Shown piece by piece: positions 41,789 to 50,459 of a stretch of DNA of 64,000 nt. The notes under the pieces are model-generated. The model had not been told where the DNA came from. It saw only the letters and a program-made list of their open reading frames with translations, and ran no database searches. Every line of letters starts with the position of its first letter. Position 1 is the first letter of the stretch. The position numbers were made by a program, and so were the translations under genes. The stretch comes from Dehalococcoidia bacterium (GTDB lineage: Bacteria > Chloroflexota > Dehalococcoidia > Lucifugimonadales > Lucifugimonadaceae). The DNA is taken from NCBI GenBank assembly GCA_022451965.1, contig JAKUNJ010000005.1, forward strand, positions 85,465 through 149,464. Reading direction: 5' to 3'.

Positions 41789-42226
41789 ATGGTTAGCCAT
41801 GATTTAAATGATATGTATGAAGAAATAGTTATGGATCACTATCATAATCCTAGAAACACAGATGCATTACCTGAACCAGATTTTGAAGTAGAAAAAAATA
41901 ATCCATTTTGTGGAGATGAAATTAAAATTCAAATTTCTCTAGACAAAGATAATAAAACATCCGTTTGTGTAAGTGGAAGAGGATGTGCAATTTCCCAAGC
42001 ATCAGGTTCATTAATGGCCGAACAAATAAATTCAATTCCATATTCTGAGCTTCAAGAAAATGTAGATTTATTTAGAAAGCTTATCAAGAGTGAAACCTTA
42101 TCTGAAGAAGAGTTAGATAGGTTAGGAGATATATCTGCTTTGTCAGGTGTTAAGAAATTTCCTGTTAGAATAAAATGCGCTATGCTTTCCTGGGTAGCAC
42201 TAGAAGAAATTCTTAGAAAGAATTAA
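41789..42226 (+). CDS. sufU: SufU/NifU-like iron-sulfur scaffold or sulfur-transfer protein
   Basis: The 145-residue protein begins with YEEIVMDHYHNPRN and has three conserved Cys: in NNPFCGDEI, GRGCAISQASGSLMAEQI, and VRIKCAMLSW. The long insertion before the last Cys (LSEEELDRLGDISALSGVKKFPVR) is typical of SufU rather than IscU. SufU usually accepts sulfur from SufS, but sufS is missing from this operon. It starts 3 bases after sufD; its stop interlocks with the convergent epimerase gene. Confidence 0.93.
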   Translation: MVSHDLNDMYEEIVMDHYHNPRNTDALPEPDFEVEKNNPFCGDEIKIQISLDKDNKTSVCVSGRGCAISQASGSLMAEQINSIPYSELQENVDLFRKLIKSETLSEEELDRLGDISALSGVKKFPVRIKCAMLSWVALEEILRKN

Positions 42227-43137
42227 GAATTTACAGTTTTTAATAATCCTTCATCAATACTTGTAAAATTAAGATTTGGGATGAGATTTATTATTTTAGA
42301 ATTATCAAGATAAATATTGTTTATTTCACCTTTTATATTTGGTAAATATTTTGGATTTTTTTTATATTGTAATATCTCTTTTAATTTCAAGAATATATCA
42401 ATTATTTTAGTTTCTAAATTAGAAGAAATATTATATGTTCCTTCATATTTTCTTGAGCAAATTTCGTAGATTATTTTTACAATATCCTTAATATAAATGT
42501 AATCTCTAGTTGATGAACCATTTCCATAAATTGAGATATCTTCATTTCTTTTCATTAAGTTTATATATTTAGGTATAACATTTAAGTTTTTTTGATTTGG
42601 ACCATATATATTTGATGGTCTAATTATAGAAAATTTATTTTCCTCATTTTTGAGATACTTAATAGTTAATTTTTCTGCTTCCATTTTTGAAATTCCATAT
42701 GGAGAAATAGGATTAAGCAAATGGTTTTCATCTACTGGTAAATAATTTGGGGTTCCATAGACTGCACCCCCTGATGAAATTAATACAAAGAAACAGTCTC
42801 TTAAGTTTTGGATTGATTTAATAATATTCTCAGTTCCATCTATATTGGTTAAGTTATTATTTTGGGGATTCTTTATTGAATCTAATACGCTTGTTTGAGC
42901 TGCTGTATGAATTACTAAATCAGGTTTGAAATTTTCAATTATATTTGGAATTTTATTATCATTAATATCCAACTCAAATAAATTTATTGATTTATCATAA
43001 TTAATATCATTAACTTTATGTACATTGGATGAAAGATTATCAATAATCATAATGTTATTTTCAGAATAAAATTTCTGAACTAAGGAAAAGCCTAAAAATC
43101 CTAAGCCACCTGTAATTATTATATTTTTATTTTGCAA
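42223..43137 (-). CDS. NAD-dependent epimerase/dehydratase (UDP-glucose 4-epimerase-like)
   Basis: This 304-residue extended SDR has the TGGLGFLG loop, IDNLS after strand 2, HTAAQTSV, the Ser of SSGGAVYG and YGISKMEAEKL with the YxxxK pair. The substrate is probably a nucleotide sugar, given the NIYGPNQ segment and similarity to GalE-type enzymes. The start is TTG after an AGGAT site. The neighbouring THI5-like gene is 9 bases upstream. Confidence 0.87.
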   Translation of the reverse strand: MQNKNIIITGGLGFLGFSLVQKFYSENNIMIIDNLSSNVHKVNDINYDKSINLFELDINDNKIPNIIENFKPDLVIHTAAQTSVLDSIKNPQNNNLTNIDGTENIIKSIQNLRDCFFVLISSGGAVYGTPNYLPVDENHLLNPISPYGISKMEAEKLTIKYLKNEENKFSIIRPSNIYGPNQKNLNVIPKYINLMKRNEDISIYGNGSSTRDYIYIKDIVKIIYEICSRKYEGTYNISSNLETKIIDIFLKLKEILQYKKNPKYLPNIKGEINNIYLDNSKIINLIPNLNFTSIDEGLLKTVNS

Positions 43138-43146
43138 AATATGATC

Positions 43147-44028
43147 CTAAGCGTATTCAACAACATTATTAATATTATGATCTTTTGTAATTAAGTTTGA
43201 ATAATGAAATACTTCTAATGCCTTTTCGTATTCTTTATTTGATACTTCTATACTTGATTCCCAAGTTTTTAAGTTTTGATAATCATTTATAGCACCTGAA
43301 ATAGCTTCTATAGAAAAATCAGGGAAATATCTTTTAACTGTTTCTGCAACCTCATTTGGTTTAGTTGAATTTACCCATTTTTTTGATTTTTCAAATGCTT
43401 GAGAAAATTTTTTCCCCTCAGTACTATTAATCCATTTCTTTTCTGCACATAAACTAGAAAAAGCAACAGGACCTATCAATTCTCCAATCGAAGCTACTAT
43501 TTTACCTTGATTTTCTATAGATAGTTGATGGGGATAAGCTCCTTGTTCATGAAAAAAACTATTATCACTTTTTAAGTATTCACTTATCATTTCTGGAGTA
43601 GAAAGAACTTTATTATTAAGAATTTTTATTTTATCTAAATTAATATTTCTTTTAGCTAATGCAAATGACAACATAGCTTGGGGTTGCCCACCTCTAACAT
43701 AATAAAAATTATTTTCGTATAAATTTCTCCAATCAAAAGTATTTTGATTTTTAGAAATTATGAAAAAGCCATCCCTTGAGTTTATTAACGCAAAATGTTT
43801 TATTGATATATCTGTTTTATTTTCAAAATAATTCCAACTGGCTGATACTGCTGATTGAGCTACATCTATTTCATTCGATTTGATCTTATCGTATACATTA
43901 ATATTTGCTTCAGGAATATGATAAACTCCCTTTAGACCTTGATCTTCTAAAAAACCTCCATCCACAAGAGCTAAAAGTGGTGTATAAAAAACAGCATGTC
44001 TAGATGCAGTTATATTTATTGTTTTCAT
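43147..44028 (-). CDS. NMT1/THI5-like substrate-binding-fold protein without a signal peptide
   Basis: The 293-residue protein has the periplasmic-binding fold pattern of the NMT1/THI5 family: SRHAVFYTPLLALVDGGFLEDQGL at the start, IDVAQSAVSASWNYF, and FYYVRGGQPQAMLSFALA in the middle. There is no signal peptide or lipobox, and no ABC permease or ATPase is nearby, so it may be cytoplasmic and could be an enzyme, as yeast THI5 is. Ligand unknown. An AAGGA site precedes the ATG. The epimerase gene downstream is on the same strand. Confidence 0.65.
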   Translation of the reverse strand: MKTINITASRHAVFYTPLLALVDGGFLEDQGLKGVYHIPEANINVYDKIKSNEIDVAQSAVSASWNYFENKTDISIKHFALINSRDGFFIISKNQNTFDWRNLYENNFYYVRGGQPQAMLSFALAKRNINLDKIKILNNKVLSTPEMISEYLKSDNSFFHEQGAYPHQLSIENQGKIVASIGELIGPVAFSSLCAEKKWINSTEGKKFSQAFEKSKKWVNSTKPNEVAETVKRYFPDFSIEAISGAINDYQNLKTWESSIEVSNKEYEKALEVFHYSNLITKDHNINNVVEYA

Positions 44029-44085
44029 AATAATTCCTTTTTCTTATGAATTTATAAAAATAAATGTATATTTTTGAGAACATTT

Positions 44086-44091
44086 TATAAT
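44086..44091 (+). promoter_or_regulatory. TATAAT -10 candidate for rlmB
   Basis: A perfect TATAAT lies 35 bases before the TTG start of rlmB in the 98-bp gap between divergent genes; an AAAAGG site follows at 44115-44120. Confidence 0.35.
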
Positions 44092-44126
44092 AGAATTCAG
44101 TTTATAATTCATTCGAAAAGGCTAAT

Positions 44127-44900
44127 TTGTCACGATATTCAAGAAACAAAAGCAGTCTAAGACAAATAGAAGGAAGGCATGCTGTAATTGAAGCTTTATT
44201 ATCTAATAAAAAAGTTTCATTTATTGATCTTTCTGACTCAAATGATCAGAGTAAACAAATAGAAAAGATTCTTTATTTGGCAAAAGAAAAGAATATAAAG
44301 ATAAATTTCTTATCTAAAAAAACTCTTGAAAAAAAATCATCTACCAAAAAATCTCAAGGAGTTATTTTATATTTAGATGATAACTTTCAATCCTCAATAG
44401 AAGATATGATTTTTTTTGCTGACAAGAAAAATGAAGCACCATTAATTATTTTTCTTGACAGAATTCAAGATCCTCATAATCTCGGAGCAATTGCAAGGAC
44501 AGCGGAAGTTTTTGGAGCTCATGGTTTAGTAGTTCCTTCCAAAGAGTCTGCAAAGATATCTCCTGGCGCAATAAGGGCATCAGCAGGAGCTTTAGAACAC
44601 GTTCAATTTACAATAGTTAATTCAATTCAGAATACTCTAAAATATCTAAAAAAAATGAATTTTCAGATTTTTTCTTTAGATATGAAAGGAGAAAATATTT
44701 CAGAATTAAATGTTGATAAAAAACTACCAATTGCTCTTGTAGTAGGTTCAGAGCATAAAGGTGTATCTAGAGAAATTCTAAGTATTTCAGATAAAGTCTT
44801 GTCTATTCCAATGAAAGGAGAAATATCTTCTCTGAATGTTTCTGTAGCAACTGGAATAACGTTATATTCTTTATTTTCAAAGAAAGATTTCAATGGATAA
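44127..44900 (+). CDS. rlmB: TrmH/RlmB-family rRNA 2'-O-methyltransferase
   Basis: This 257-residue SPOUT methyltransferase has an N-terminal substrate-binding domain (IEGRHAVIEALL) and the three family motifs: LDRIQDPHNLGAIARTAEVFG, ALVVGSEHKGVS, and ISSLNVSVATGI near the end. RlmB methylates a guanosine of 23S rRNA; other TrmH members act on tRNA. The start is TTG after AAAAGG. The stop overlaps the MFS gene start by 8 bases. Confidence 0.9.
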   Translation: MSRYSRNKSSLRQIEGRHAVIEALLSNKKVSFIDLSDSNDQSKQIEKILYLAKEKNIKINFLSKKTLEKKSSTKKSQGVILYLDDNFQSSIEDMIFFADKKNEAPLIIFLDRIQDPHNLGAIARTAEVFGAHGLVVPSKESAKISPGAIRASAGALEHVQFTIVNSIQNTLKYLKKMNFQIFSLDMKGENISELNVDKKLPIALVVGSEHKGVSREILSISDKVLSIPMKGEISSLNVSVATGITLYSLFSKKDFNG

Positions 44901-46296
44901 AAAATTATTTCTTCTTATTTTTCCTGTAGTTTTTACAGCTAATATTTTTCTATTAGATTTTAATACTACAATAATAGCAATCCCTTCAATTACAGATGAA
45001 TTTGATCTATCTCTCAAAGTTGCTTCTTGGATAATACTTTCTGCCTCAATAATCTCGACTGCTTTATTGATGCCGATAGGAAGATTTGCTGACTTTATCA
45101 GTAGGAAACTATTTTATATATTTGCTTTGATTATTTCTCTAGTTGGTATATTTTCAGCCAGCTATGCATCTGATATTTATATCCTAATTTTATGTAAAAG
45201 TATCTCAGCTATAGGTACTACCGGTACATCTATTATGATGTTTGTGATTGTGACAGAAAATTTCCCAAAAAAATATCAAGGATTAGGATTGAGTTTTATT
45301 ACTACCTCAGTTGCTTTAGGAATGATGATAACTCCATTTATTGCAGGAATTCTTTTAGACAACTACGGTTGGAGATTCGCATTTAGATTGATTGGATTTA
45401 TAGGTATTTTTACTGTATTTATGGCATTACTTTTTGTGCCAAAAATGAAAAAACCTAAAGTAGATATCAAATCATTAGATATATTAGGGATGATATTTTT
45501 CATGATGATAATGACATTATTTGTTTTTATAATAAATGATCCTTTTTCTTTTGGATTTTTTTCAGTATTTCATATTATTGAAATAATTACTTTTTTAGGT
45601 TTGATTTTATTATTTTATATATATGAAAATAGGCACCCTAGACCCATATTAGATTTTAGTAATTATAAAAGTCCAGCTTATTTTTGGGGTTCTATTTCAA
45701 GGATGTTTGGTTTTATTGGATTTTCTATATTGATGTTCCTAAATCCTATCTTTTTACAAAAAGTGATTGGCCTAAGTGAAACTTCTGTAGGTATAACTTT
45801 ATTATATTCTGGAACAGGAACAGTTATTGCATCAGCTATATCAGGAAGATTGTCAGATAAATTTGGGCATAAAATTTTTACAATATCAGGAATGATTTTT
45901 TCAGCTTCTGCAAACTTATCCTTATCATTTATTGTTTTTGATTTTAGCTTATTTATATTTACGATACTAATGGTAATTAATGGTATTGGTATAGGTATGT
46001 GGATGGCTCCAAATATGAGTGCTGTACTTAGTAGTGTTAGAGAAAATCAATATGGCTCAGTAAGCGCTTATCTAAATCTTATTAGAAATATCGGAACTAC
46101 ATTTGGTCAAAGTTTAGCTGCTTCAATTATAATTATTTATTTAGCTTCTAGTTCAGTATCAATTCAACTTAGTGATATAAATCCAGAATCTTCTGATGAA
46201 ATATTAAGTTTATTTAGAAATGGTTGGACAACAACTTTAATTATTTCTAGTATCATAGTTTTTATATCTGCTTTTGCTTCATATAAAACAAAATGA
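44893..46296 (+). CDS. MFS transporter, DHA2/EmrB-like
   Basis: This 467-residue polytopic protein begins with a first helix carrying LDFNTTIIAIPSITDEFD, the DHA2-type pattern, and motif A as GRFADFISRKLFY. About 14 hydrophobic segments can be traced. Members export drugs or move organic acids by proton exchange. It overlaps rlmB and precedes an SDR, a tandem ABM protein and an enolase-superfamily gene, so it may import or export a compound handled by them. Substrate unknown. Confidence 0.87.
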   Translation: MDKKLFLLIFPVVFTANIFLLDFNTTIIAIPSITDEFDLSLKVASWIILSASIISTALLMPIGRFADFISRKLFYIFALIISLVGIFSASYASDIYILILCKSISAIGTTGTSIMMFVIVTENFPKKYQGLGLSFITTSVALGMMITPFIAGILLDNYGWRFAFRLIGFIGIFTVFMALLFVPKMKKPKVDIKSLDILGMIFFMMIMTLFVFIINDPFSFGFFSVFHIIEIITFLGLILLFYIYENRHPRPILDFSNYKSPAYFWGSISRMFGFIGFSILMFLNPIFLQKVIGLSETSVGITLLYSGTGTVIASAISGRLSDKFGHKIFTISGMIFSASANLSLSFIVFDFSLFIFTILMVINGIGIGMWMAPNMSAVLSSVRENQYGSVSAYLNLIRNIGTTFGQSLAASIIIIYLASSSVSIQLSDINPESSDEILSLFRNGWTTTLIISSIIVFISAFASYKTK

Positions 46297-46308
46297 AAAG
46301 GATTAAAT

Positions 46309-47052
46309 ATGAGTAGTTTAGAAAATAAAGTAGCAATTGTTACTGGAGGTGGTACAGGAATAGGAAAAGCTATTGCAAAGCTATTCTCTTTCGAAAAAGC
46401 TAAAGTTATTATTGCTTCAAGAAATCAAGAAAATCTTATTAATGCTGTAAATGATATTAGGCAAACAGGGAATGAAATAATTGATTACTACAAGACTGAT
46501 GTAACAAATACTGAAGATGTAGCCAATCTTTTTTCATTTACGTTTAATAAATATGGAGCTATTGATGTTTTAGTTAACAATAGTGGGGTAATGGATGGTA
46601 ATCCTATTGATCAAGTTTCAGATGAGCAATGGGAAAATGTTATATCAGTTAACGTAACAGGAACCTTCAAGTGCACTAGGGAAGGATTTAAGTATATGAA
46701 ATCTAGAGGAGGTAAGATTATAAATATTGGATCAATTGCTGGAGATTCTCCTAGAATGTTTTCATCTCCTTACACAACAAGTAAACATGCGATTAGAGGA
46801 TTAACAAAATCTGCGGCACTTGATGGTAGGGAATATGGAATTTCGGTCAGTTGCTTAAATCCAGGAAATACAATGGTAGAAAGAAGGTCAGATGGTCGAT
46901 CAGGGACTGGTAGAGATGAAGGTCCTGAAATATTGATTGATGCAAATGATATAGCAAGAACAGCACTACTGATGGCAACTCTGCCCGAAGGTACAAATAT
47001 GCTTGATGCGACAGTTTTACCTGTAAAACAAGAATTTATTGGTAGAGGTTAG
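46309..47052 (+). CDS. SDR-family NAD(P)-dependent oxidoreductase
   Basis: This 247-residue classical SDR has TGGGTGIGKAIAK, VNNSGV, the Ser of INIGSIAG and YTTSKHAIRG. It is not part of a fatty acid operon; its place between an MFS transporter and a tandem ABM/enolase pair suggests catabolism of a hydroxy or oxo compound. AAAGGA precedes the ATG. The terminal segment PVKQEFIGRG differs from the usual VDGG ending. Confidence 0.9.
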   Translation: MSSLENKVAIVTGGGTGIGKAIAKLFSFEKAKVIIASRNQENLINAVNDIRQTGNEIIDYYKTDVTNTEDVANLFSFTFNKYGAIDVLVNNSGVMDGNPIDQVSDEQWENVISVNVTGTFKCTREGFKYMKSRGGKIINIGSIAGDSPRMFSSPYTTSKHAIRGLTKSAALDGREYGISVSCLNPGNTMVERRSDGRSGTGRDEGPEILIDANDIARTALLMATLPEGTNMLDATVLPVKQEFIGRG

Positions 47053-47095
47053 CAAATAAATTCGTATAATAATAAAAAAAATGAGAGGGGTCTAT

Positions 47096-47794
47096 ATGTA
47101 TATTTTGATTGTAAGGCTTTCGGTAAAGGAAGATAAAATAGAGGAATTCATTAATGAATCTATTGGAGATGCCAAAGGTTCAGTGATAAATGAGCCTGGA
47201 TGTAGAAGATTTGATATTATTCAAGATGCGTCTGATCCAACTAAATTTGCTTTTTGTGAAGTTTATGACGATGAAGAAGCTTTCAAAGCGCATACAACTT
47301 ATGAACATTTTAAGGTTTGGGCTAAAAAAACTGAAGATGTATATTCTGCTGAAACTGAAGTCTCTTTTTGTAAACCTTTATACCCCAATAAGGATGTTAT
47401 TTGGGATTCTCTCAGAGAAAATTATTCAGACCATGAATATTTTTCAAATTCATCTCTTATGGTTATTGCAGCACCACAATATGTTAAGGAAGAAAATATT
47501 AATCAATTTATTGACTCAATAACCCTTGATAGTATTGGATCTACAAATGAGGAACCTGGTTGCTTAAGATTTGATGTATATCAAAATATAAATGATCCTA
47601 GTGAAATATATCTTTATGAAGTTTATTCTAATGATGATGCATTTGAGTATCACAGAGGAACACCACATATAAAAAAATGGCAGGAGACAGTTAAGGATAT
47701 GTATGACGAATCTAGAAAAGGTCAAAACGGAATAAGAGGAAAAAACATATGGCCTCCTGATAATTGGGAATGGAATTCTGGCCAACGAAAATAA
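47096..47794 (+). CDS. Tandem antibiotic biosynthesis monooxygenase (ABM) domain protein
   Basis: Two ABM-type ferredoxin-like domains lie in a row: residues 1 to about 95 (EPGCRRFDIIQDASDPTKF, then EVYDDEEAFKAH) and about 118-215 (EPGCLRFDVYQNINDPSEIY, then EVYSNDDAFEYH). The repeated EPGCxRFDxxQ motif shows an internal duplication. ABM proteins are small oxygenases, isomerases or binding proteins, usually as dimers, and a fused pair could act as a built-in dimer. I place the start at the ATG at 47096 because GAGAGGGG lies just before it; an ATG at 47081 would include that site. Confidence 0.82.
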   Translation: MYILIVRLSVKEDKIEEFINESIGDAKGSVINEPGCRRFDIIQDASDPTKFAFCEVYDDEEAFKAHTTYEHFKVWAKKTEDVYSAETEVSFCKPLYPNKDVIWDSLRENYSDHEYFSNSSLMVIAAPQYVKEENINQFIDSITLDSIGSTNEEPGCLRFDVYQNINDPSEIYLYEVYSNDDAFEYHRGTPHIKKWQETVKDMYDESRKGQNGIRGKNIWPPDNWEWNSGQRK

Positions 47795-47807
47795 TATGGA
47801 GTGAAAT

Positions 47808-48989
47808 ATGAAAGTAACAGGAGTAAAGACATATGTTATTGAAAATGAGTCTGCGCCAAGATCAGGTGGGGGTGAAGAAACTGGTAATTGGTATGTAGGT
47901 GGAAAGTATTTTCTTATTCTTGAACTTTCTACAGATGAAGGAATTATTGGTTTAGGTGAAAAGCTAACTGGAAGTTCATTCACTGGCGATATGAGCTGGA
48001 AAGATTTTAGATCTCAAATACAATTGGTACACGAAACAGTGGAAGCATTTGTAATAGGTAAAAATCCTTTTGATATAGAAAAAATTTATTATGATATGTA
48101 CGCTGGTAGGCACGATTATAGGCTACCTAGTTTACACTTTGGAATGGTTTTATCAGGAATAGAGATGGCATTGTGGGATATAGTTGGTAAAGCAACTAAT
48201 CAACCCATTTATAATTTACTTGGTGGTAAATGTTGGGATAAATTAAGAGCTTATGCATATATGCCACCAATACCCGAAGGAGATCCAGATAATGCAGGGA
48301 TAGTAGCTGAACAATTATTGAAAGATGGGAATACTGCCTGTAAATTTGATCCTTTCCACCCAATTACTGGTGTCCCAAGAGATATTAGCCTGAAAGAAAT
48401 AACATATACAGAAAATATTTTTAAGAGTATTAGGTCTGCAGTAGGTAATGAATTAGAAGTAGGATTAGGCACTCATGGACAACTAACTACATATAGTGCG
48501 ATAAGAGTTGCGAAAGCTATTGAGCCTTATCAACCTTTTTGGTTTGAAGAACCAGTTTCACCAGAAAATATAGACGAAATGGCTAGAGTAGCTGCTCATA
48601 CAAGTATACCTATAGCAACAGGAGAAAGACTTGCAACTATTTTTCAATTTTCTGAATTATTAAAAAAGCAAGCTGCCCAAATAATTCAAATTGATATTGG
48701 ACAGGCAGGAGGAATTTTAGTTGGTAAAAAAGTAGCAGCTATGGCTGAAGCAAACTATGCTGTTATTGCTCCTCATATGTACTGTGGTCCTGTTGCAGCA
48801 GCTGCAGCATTACAAGTAGCAACTTGTGCCCCTAATTTTATGATTGCAGAAGCAAATCAAGGTCCTCTTCATAAAAAAATATTTAAGGAACCAGTTGTAT
48901 TTGAAAATGGTTTTATAGAAATTCCGAAAGGACCAGGACTAGGTGTTGAATTTGATCCTAAAGTTTTAGAAAAGCATATAGTTAGCTAA
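47808..48989 (+). CDS. Enolase-superfamily (mandelate racemase/galactonate dehydratase-like) enzyme
   Basis: This 393-residue protein has the MR/MLE N-terminal capping domain and a TIM-barrel. Key parts are ACKFDPFHP, GLGTHGQLTTYSAIR (with a His as in galactonate dehydratase-like enzymes), FWFEEPVSPEN, ATGERLATIFQFSELL, IDIGQAGGI and IAPHMYCGPVAAAAA. Metal-binding Glu residues are seen in the EEP and TGE motifs. A sugar-acid dehydratase is likely. SAR202 genomes are known for expanded sets of this family. GGAG precedes the ATG. Confidence 0.87.
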   Translation: MKVTGVKTYVIENESAPRSGGGEETGNWYVGGKYFLILELSTDEGIIGLGEKLTGSSFTGDMSWKDFRSQIQLVHETVEAFVIGKNPFDIEKIYYDMYAGRHDYRLPSLHFGMVLSGIEMALWDIVGKATNQPIYNLLGGKCWDKLRAYAYMPPIPEGDPDNAGIVAEQLLKDGNTACKFDPFHPITGVPRDISLKEITYTENIFKSIRSAVGNELEVGLGTHGQLTTYSAIRVAKAIEPYQPFWFEEPVSPENIDEMARVAAHTSIPIATGERLATIFQFSELLKKQAAQIIQIDIGQAGGILVGKKVAAMAEANYAVIAPHMYCGPVAAAAALQVATCAPNFMIAEANQGPLHKKIFKEPVVFENGFIEIPKGPGLGVEFDPKVLEKHIVS

Positions 48990-49682
48990 TTAAAGTTCTA
49001 TAGTATTAAAACTTGGTTTCCCCATAAGAGTATTATTATGCATTTTACCCCCAAAATTTGCGTCTGAAATCCACATTTTATTACCCTTGATAGACATTCC
49101 ATGAGGGAAAGGATCATCTTCTTCTAGTTGGATTTCATTAATTACTGATCCATTGGTAATGTCATACTTAATAATTTTTTTTGTTGATGTATGAGCACAC
49201 CATATTCCTTGATCTTGTCTAGCAAGTCCATGTAATCTTTCTTCTCTAACAAGAAATCTACCAAGAATCTTGTATGTTTCTGCGTCTACCTTATATATAG
49301 CCTTAGGATTGAAAGCAGTAATCCAAATTATTCCATCATCCCACTCTAGTCCATGTACACCTCCTCCATCAGGAGTTTCAAATTTATCAATATAATCCCC
49401 AGTATTAATATTAAGTTTATAAATCAGACCTTTATGTGTATCAGTTTTCTTGAATGGTCTAGCTTGGGTCTCTCCATTTGAAGCTGTCCAAATATATCCT
49501 CCTCCAACAGTTATACCTGACCCATTTTCAGTAATTGTGGATAATCTATTTAAGATTTTCCCTGATTCTTCTAGTAAATAAATGTCATCTAATTCTTGAT
49601 CTATTACATACAATCCATCCTTAGTCCATTGAAGTCCATTAGGATGTTTACAAGGGGATTTAAATACTTCAGTGCTCAACAT
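48990..49682 (-). CDS. Beta-propeller (SMP-30/NHL-like) protein
   Basis: This protein of about 230 residues has repeated strands with G(L/I)xW and (A/V)(H)GLE/GMS turns: HPNGLQWTKDGLYVID, GGGVHGLEWDDGIIWITA, RLHGLARQDQGIWCA, PHGMSIKGNKMWISD. The repeats of about 45 residues suggest a five- or six-bladed propeller, as in SMP-30/gluconolactonase or glutaminyl-cyclase-like folds. There is no signal peptide. I place the start at the ATG at 49682, eight bases after GAGG. It is convergent with and directly abuts the enolase-superfamily gene and may act on the same compound. Confidence 0.65.
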   Translation of the reverse strand: MLSTEVFKSPCKHPNGLQWTKDGLYVIDQELDDIYLLEESGKILNRLSTITENGSGITVGGGYIWTASNGETQARPFKKTDTHKGLIYKLNINTGDYIDKFETPDGGGVHGLEWDDGIIWITAFNPKAIYKVDAETYKILGRFLVREERLHGLARQDQGIWCAHTSTKKIIKYDITNGSVINEIQLEEDDPFPHGMSIKGNKMWISDANFGGKMHNNTLMGKPSFNTIEL

Positions 49683-49775
49683 ACCCATAACCTCGCTTTA
49701 GTTTATTCATGTGATTATATAAAAATAATGCAATAATTATACAAACAATAATTAATTTTTATAAAGTATTTAAAA

Positions 49776-50447
49776 ATGTTTTCTTTTTTTAAAAAAAATA
49801 AAAAAGTAATGATCTTCATTGATGGATCAAATCTTTACCACGTACTCTTGAAGAATTGTGGTAGAAGTGATCTGAAATTTTATGATTTTGCAAAAAAGCT
49901 TACAGGTTCAAAAAGAAAATTAGAAAAAATATTTTATTACAACGTCAGACAAGAATTAGAAGGAAAAATTAAGATACCTGAGGAACAAAAAAAATTTCTA
50001 AACAGTCTTCGTAAAATTCCTAGATTTGAAGTCAAACTAGGTATCTGGAAAGAGCAAAATGGATCAATTGTAGAAAAAGGTGTTGATGTTATGCTAGCTA
50101 CTGATCTTGTTTTACATGCAGTAAAGAATAATTTTGATAGTGCAATAATTGTCAGTGGTGATGGAGATTTTTTCCCCGCAATAGAAACCGTTAAAAAAGA
50201 AGGTAAAAAAGTAGAAGTTGCTGCTTTTGAGTCCAACATTTCTAAAGAAGCAAGTGAATCTGCAGATAAAGTCTTGAAACTACATAAGTCTTATTTTATG
50301 GGTCTTTGGATGCCCAAAAGAAAACCTAGAAATTCAACTTACAGTAAAAGAAAAACTTCAAAAAAAATAAATTCTTCTTTTTCTTCAAATAGAAGTAAAT
50401 CTAATTCAATACAGAGAACTAATTCTTCAAGAAGGAAAATTTTGTAA
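49776..50447 (+). CDS. NYN-domain (LabA/DUF88-like) putative nuclease with basic tail
   Basis: The 223-residue protein begins with a PIN-like NYN domain: FIDGSNLYHVLLKN, GVDVMLATDLVLHA and SGDGDFFPAIETVKKEGKKVEV place the acidic residues expected for a metal-dependent RNase fold. The last about 45 residues are rich in Lys, Arg, Ser and Asn and may bind RNA. No Shine-Dalgarno site is seen. The following MFS gene starts 12 bases after its stop, with no obvious link in function. Confidence 0.85.
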   Translation: MFSFFKKNKKVMIFIDGSNLYHVLLKNCGRSDLKFYDFAKKLTGSKRKLEKIFYYNVRQELEGKIKIPEEQKKFLNSLRKIPRFEVKLGIWKEQNGSIVEKGVDVMLATDLVLHAVKNNFDSAIIVSGDGDFFPAIETVKKEGKKVEVAAFESNISKEASESADKVLKLHKSYFMGLWMPKRKPRNSTYSKRKTSKKINSSFSSNRSKSNSIQRTNSSRRKIL

Positions 50448-50459
50448 CGACATTATTCT

